DNA from: UBA2428 sp002343545
Lineage (GTDB): Bacteria; Bdellovibrionota; UBA2428
Direction of reading: 5' to 3'
DNA: 41,942 bases
Assembly (NCBI GenBank): GCA_937952285.1
Contig: CALFZE010000087.1
Span: forward strand, 1-41,942
Shown here: piece by piece, positions 40,557 through 41,942 of the stretch
How positions within the stretch are numbered: position 1 is the first letter of the stretch
Layout: each line of letters starts with the position of its first letter
Notes under the pieces: model-generated
Seen by the model: the letters and a program-made list of their open reading frames with translations, nothing else
What the model was told of the DNA's origin: nothing
The model's database searches: none
Position numbers and translations under genes: made by a program

Positions 40557-41228
40557 TTAGAGCGGCACCTTCATCCCGTTGTACTCTTCGGGGAACACGT
40601 AATCGCGACGGAGCGGGTGGCCCACCCAGTCACTCGGAAGCAAAAGATTCTCGAGGTGCGGGTGATTCGTGAACTCGACGCCCGTCATCTCGTAGCATTC
40701 GCGCTCGTACCAGTTCGCGGCGCGGAAGAGGTCCGAAGCCGTGGGAACCTTGGGCGCTTCGCGATCGACCGCAACCTTGATCGCGACGATGTGGCGATGG
40801 GTGAAACTCGAGACGTGGTACACGACCTCGATGCGCCCCGGCTCGTCGGGAACGGCGGGCGCCGTTTCGGTCGCCGGCGTTCCTTTCTTCGCGAGGTAGT
40901 CGACGGCCGACACGCAAAGCATGTGCGTGCAGAGCAGACGATCGTCGTCGCGAATGACCTTCAGCACGTCCAGCAGCTTTTCGGTCTCGACGTGCAGGAT
41001 GGAGTCGCCCTTGGCCGCCTTCACGAAGGGTTTCAGCGCGGAAGCGCCGACGCGCTCCTTCAGGATCTCCGCGACTTCTTCGGGAGATTTCGGAACGCCC
41101 GTTCCCAAAGCCTTGGGAAGCGCAGGAACCGGCGTGGGCCGGAAGGTCATCGCCAAGCCACCGGGCGCGGAGACGAGCTCCACGGCCGTTGACCTCGGGG
41201 TCGACGAGGAATTGTCGTGTTGTGCCAT
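40557..41228 (-). CDS. nuoC: NADH-quinone oxidoreductase subunit C
   Basis: A 223-residue 30-kDa-type subunit. The C-terminal signature WYERECYEMTGVEF ... HPLRRDY is clear. The first 25 residues (MAQHDNSSSTPRSTAVELVS...) are low in complexity; the AAGGGG site abuts the ATG, so a start at Met27 (position 41150) is possible. Upstream there is no nuoA or nuoB: the next gene, at 41295, is on the opposite strand. In this window complex I is represented only by C, D and I. Confidence 0.93.
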   Translation of the reverse strand: MAQHDNSSSTPRSTAVELVSAPGGLAMTFRPTPVPALPKALGTGVPKSPEEVAEILKERVGASALKPFVKAAKGDSILHVETEKLLDVLKVIRDDDRLLCTHMLCVSAVDYLAKKGTPATETAPAVPDEPGRIEVVYHVSSFTHRHIVAIKVAVDREAPKVPTASDLFRAANWYERECYEMTGVEFTNHPHLENLLLPSDWVGHPLRRDYVFPEEYNGMKVPL

Positions 41229-41294
41229 CCCCTTGAGAATTAACGGGAGCTATCGGAATTGACAAGGATCCTACGGCCTTCGAGATTGTTCGGA

Positions 41295-41942
41295 ATGCCA
41301 CGCGTTAAATCTTTTCGCTTCCCGATCCTGAAGTCGGATCCCCTCGACCGGGGCCGACGCCTCAGCGAGATCCTGGCCCAAACCGTATCGGCGACCGTGG
41401 CCTTGGCACGACTCTCGAGGCAGCGTCCCCGGCCGATGGAACTCGCCCGGAACATTCACTTTGCGTGGACGAGCCGTCTCCTGAGCCTCACGAACATGGG
41501 AATTCACGTGAGCGGCGAAATTTCGCTGGCTCCCACCCTTTTCGTCGCAAATCACGTGAGTTACCTCGATATCGTCGTGCTCAAGCACGTGCTCGACCCC
41601 AAGAATCTGACCTGTTTCGTGGCCAAAAAAGAAGTCGCGGCTTGGCCCGTCTTCGGGGCCGCCGCGACTTCGGCCGAGACCATTTACGTCGATCGAAAAA
41701 AGGCGCGCACGAGCCACGCCGTCCGAACCCAGCTCGCCGAGCAGATTCGAGAACGCTTCGCGAAAGGCTACAGCGTCGTGATCTTTCCGGAAGGGACCTC
41801 GACGATGAAAGTCGACCCCTTCAAGGCCGGGCCCTTCCTGACCGCCCAGGAGCAGAAGCTCCTCGTGCAACCCGTCACGATTTCTTACGCTCCCCTGAGG
41901 GATTGCGCCTATATCGACGACGACACGCTCTTTCCCCCCCTT
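41295..41942 (+). CDS. PlsC-like 1-acylglycerol-3-phosphate acyltransferase, 5' part (cut by window edge)
   Basis: Translating from ATG 41295 gives 216 residues open to the window edge. It has the acyltransferase motifs NHVSYLD (HxxxxD catalytic), a later FVAKKEVAAWPVFG and FPEGTST (phosphate-binding), in the family order. It would acylate lysophosphatidic acid or a related lysolipid at the membrane. Divergent from nuoC with 66 bases between. No strong ribosome site before the ATG, so the start could differ. Confidence 0.82.
   Translation, partial: MPRVKSFRFPILKSDPLDRGRRLSEILAQTVSATVALARLSRQRPRPMELARNIHFAWTSRLLSLTNMGIHVSGEISLAPTLFVANHVSYLDIVVLKHVLDPKNLTCFVAKKEVAAWPVFGAAATSAETIYVDRKKARTSHAVRTQLAEQIRERFAKGYSVVIFPEGTSTMKVDPFKAGPFLTAQEQKLLVQPVTISYAPLRDCAYIDDDTLFPPL

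Noticed and set aside
38763..41192. 809-residue plus-strand open frame opposite nuoC-nuoD-nuoI
   Set aside because: Antisense shadow of three well-identified complex I genes; no signal, domain or ribosome site.
41259..41287. TTGACA box before the PlsC-like gene as a promoter
   Set aside because: The -35 is perfect, but the best -10 at 17-base spacing (GAGATT) matches only 3 of 6 and would put the transcript start at the ATG itself.

Overview
The window is GC-rich, densely coding bacterial chromosome with strong G/C bias at third codon positions, short gaps and many start/stop overlaps. The gene families suggest a Gram-negative, respiring bacterium of the Bdellovibrionota or former Deltaproteobacteria type. 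Supporting points are a HemC-HemD fusion, a ferrochelatase with an internal cysteine cluster, a b6-type cytochrome complex with a giant octaheme cytochrome c, and a lytic transglycosylase. This assignment is inference from family content, not from a marker gene. I see no tRNA, rRNA, CRISPR array, insertion sequence or phage gene.

Layout. (1) 1-620, minus: trxA followed by the 5' part of hslO (Hsp33), a redox/chaperone pair. (2) 677-3906, plus: a CcsA/HemX-like membrane protein, hemA, and a HemC paralogue that lacks the cofactor cysteine and carries a Lys/Ala/Pro-rich tail. (3) 3913-5798: three small exported proteins of unknown function, with a strong terminator between the second and third. 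(4) 13407-5811, minus: slt, hemCD, hemE, hemY, hemH. Together the two heme blocks cover the pathway from glutamyl-tRNA to protoheme except hemL, hemB and the coproporphyrinogen oxidase step. (5) 13900-23818, plus: a ten-gene, translationally coupled operon. It encodes an AMP-forming acyl ligase, an exported patatin-like protein, a FabZ-like dehydratase, a half-length cysteine-less ketosynthase, an ACP, a full ketosynthase, a ketoreductase, a FabL-type enoyl reductase, an asparagine-synthetase-like amidotransferase and an alpha/beta hydrolase. This is a self-contained type II fatty-acid/polyketide line and the best candidate for an undescribed system. (6) 23981-25779, minus: two damaged genes, a histidine kinase missing its middle and a lipoprotein gene with a one-base frameshift. 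(7) 31986-25847, minus: rnc, era, der, an SNF-family transporter and a CNT nucleoside transporter. (8) 37588-32153, minus: Rieske protein, b6-type cytochrome b, a long subunit IV-like protein and an octaheme cytochrome c, closed by a terminator. (9) 41228-37754, minus: nuoC, nuoD, nuoI and a HEAT-repeat membrane protein. (10) 41295 to the end, plus: a PlsC-like acyltransferase cut by the window edge.

How they fit together: heme made by blocks 2 and 4, and a possible cytochrome c assembly factor in block 2, would serve the heme-rich complex of block 8, which takes electrons from quinol reduced by complex I (block 9). Block 5 looks like secondary or specialised lipid metabolism with its own carrier protein and its own promoter.
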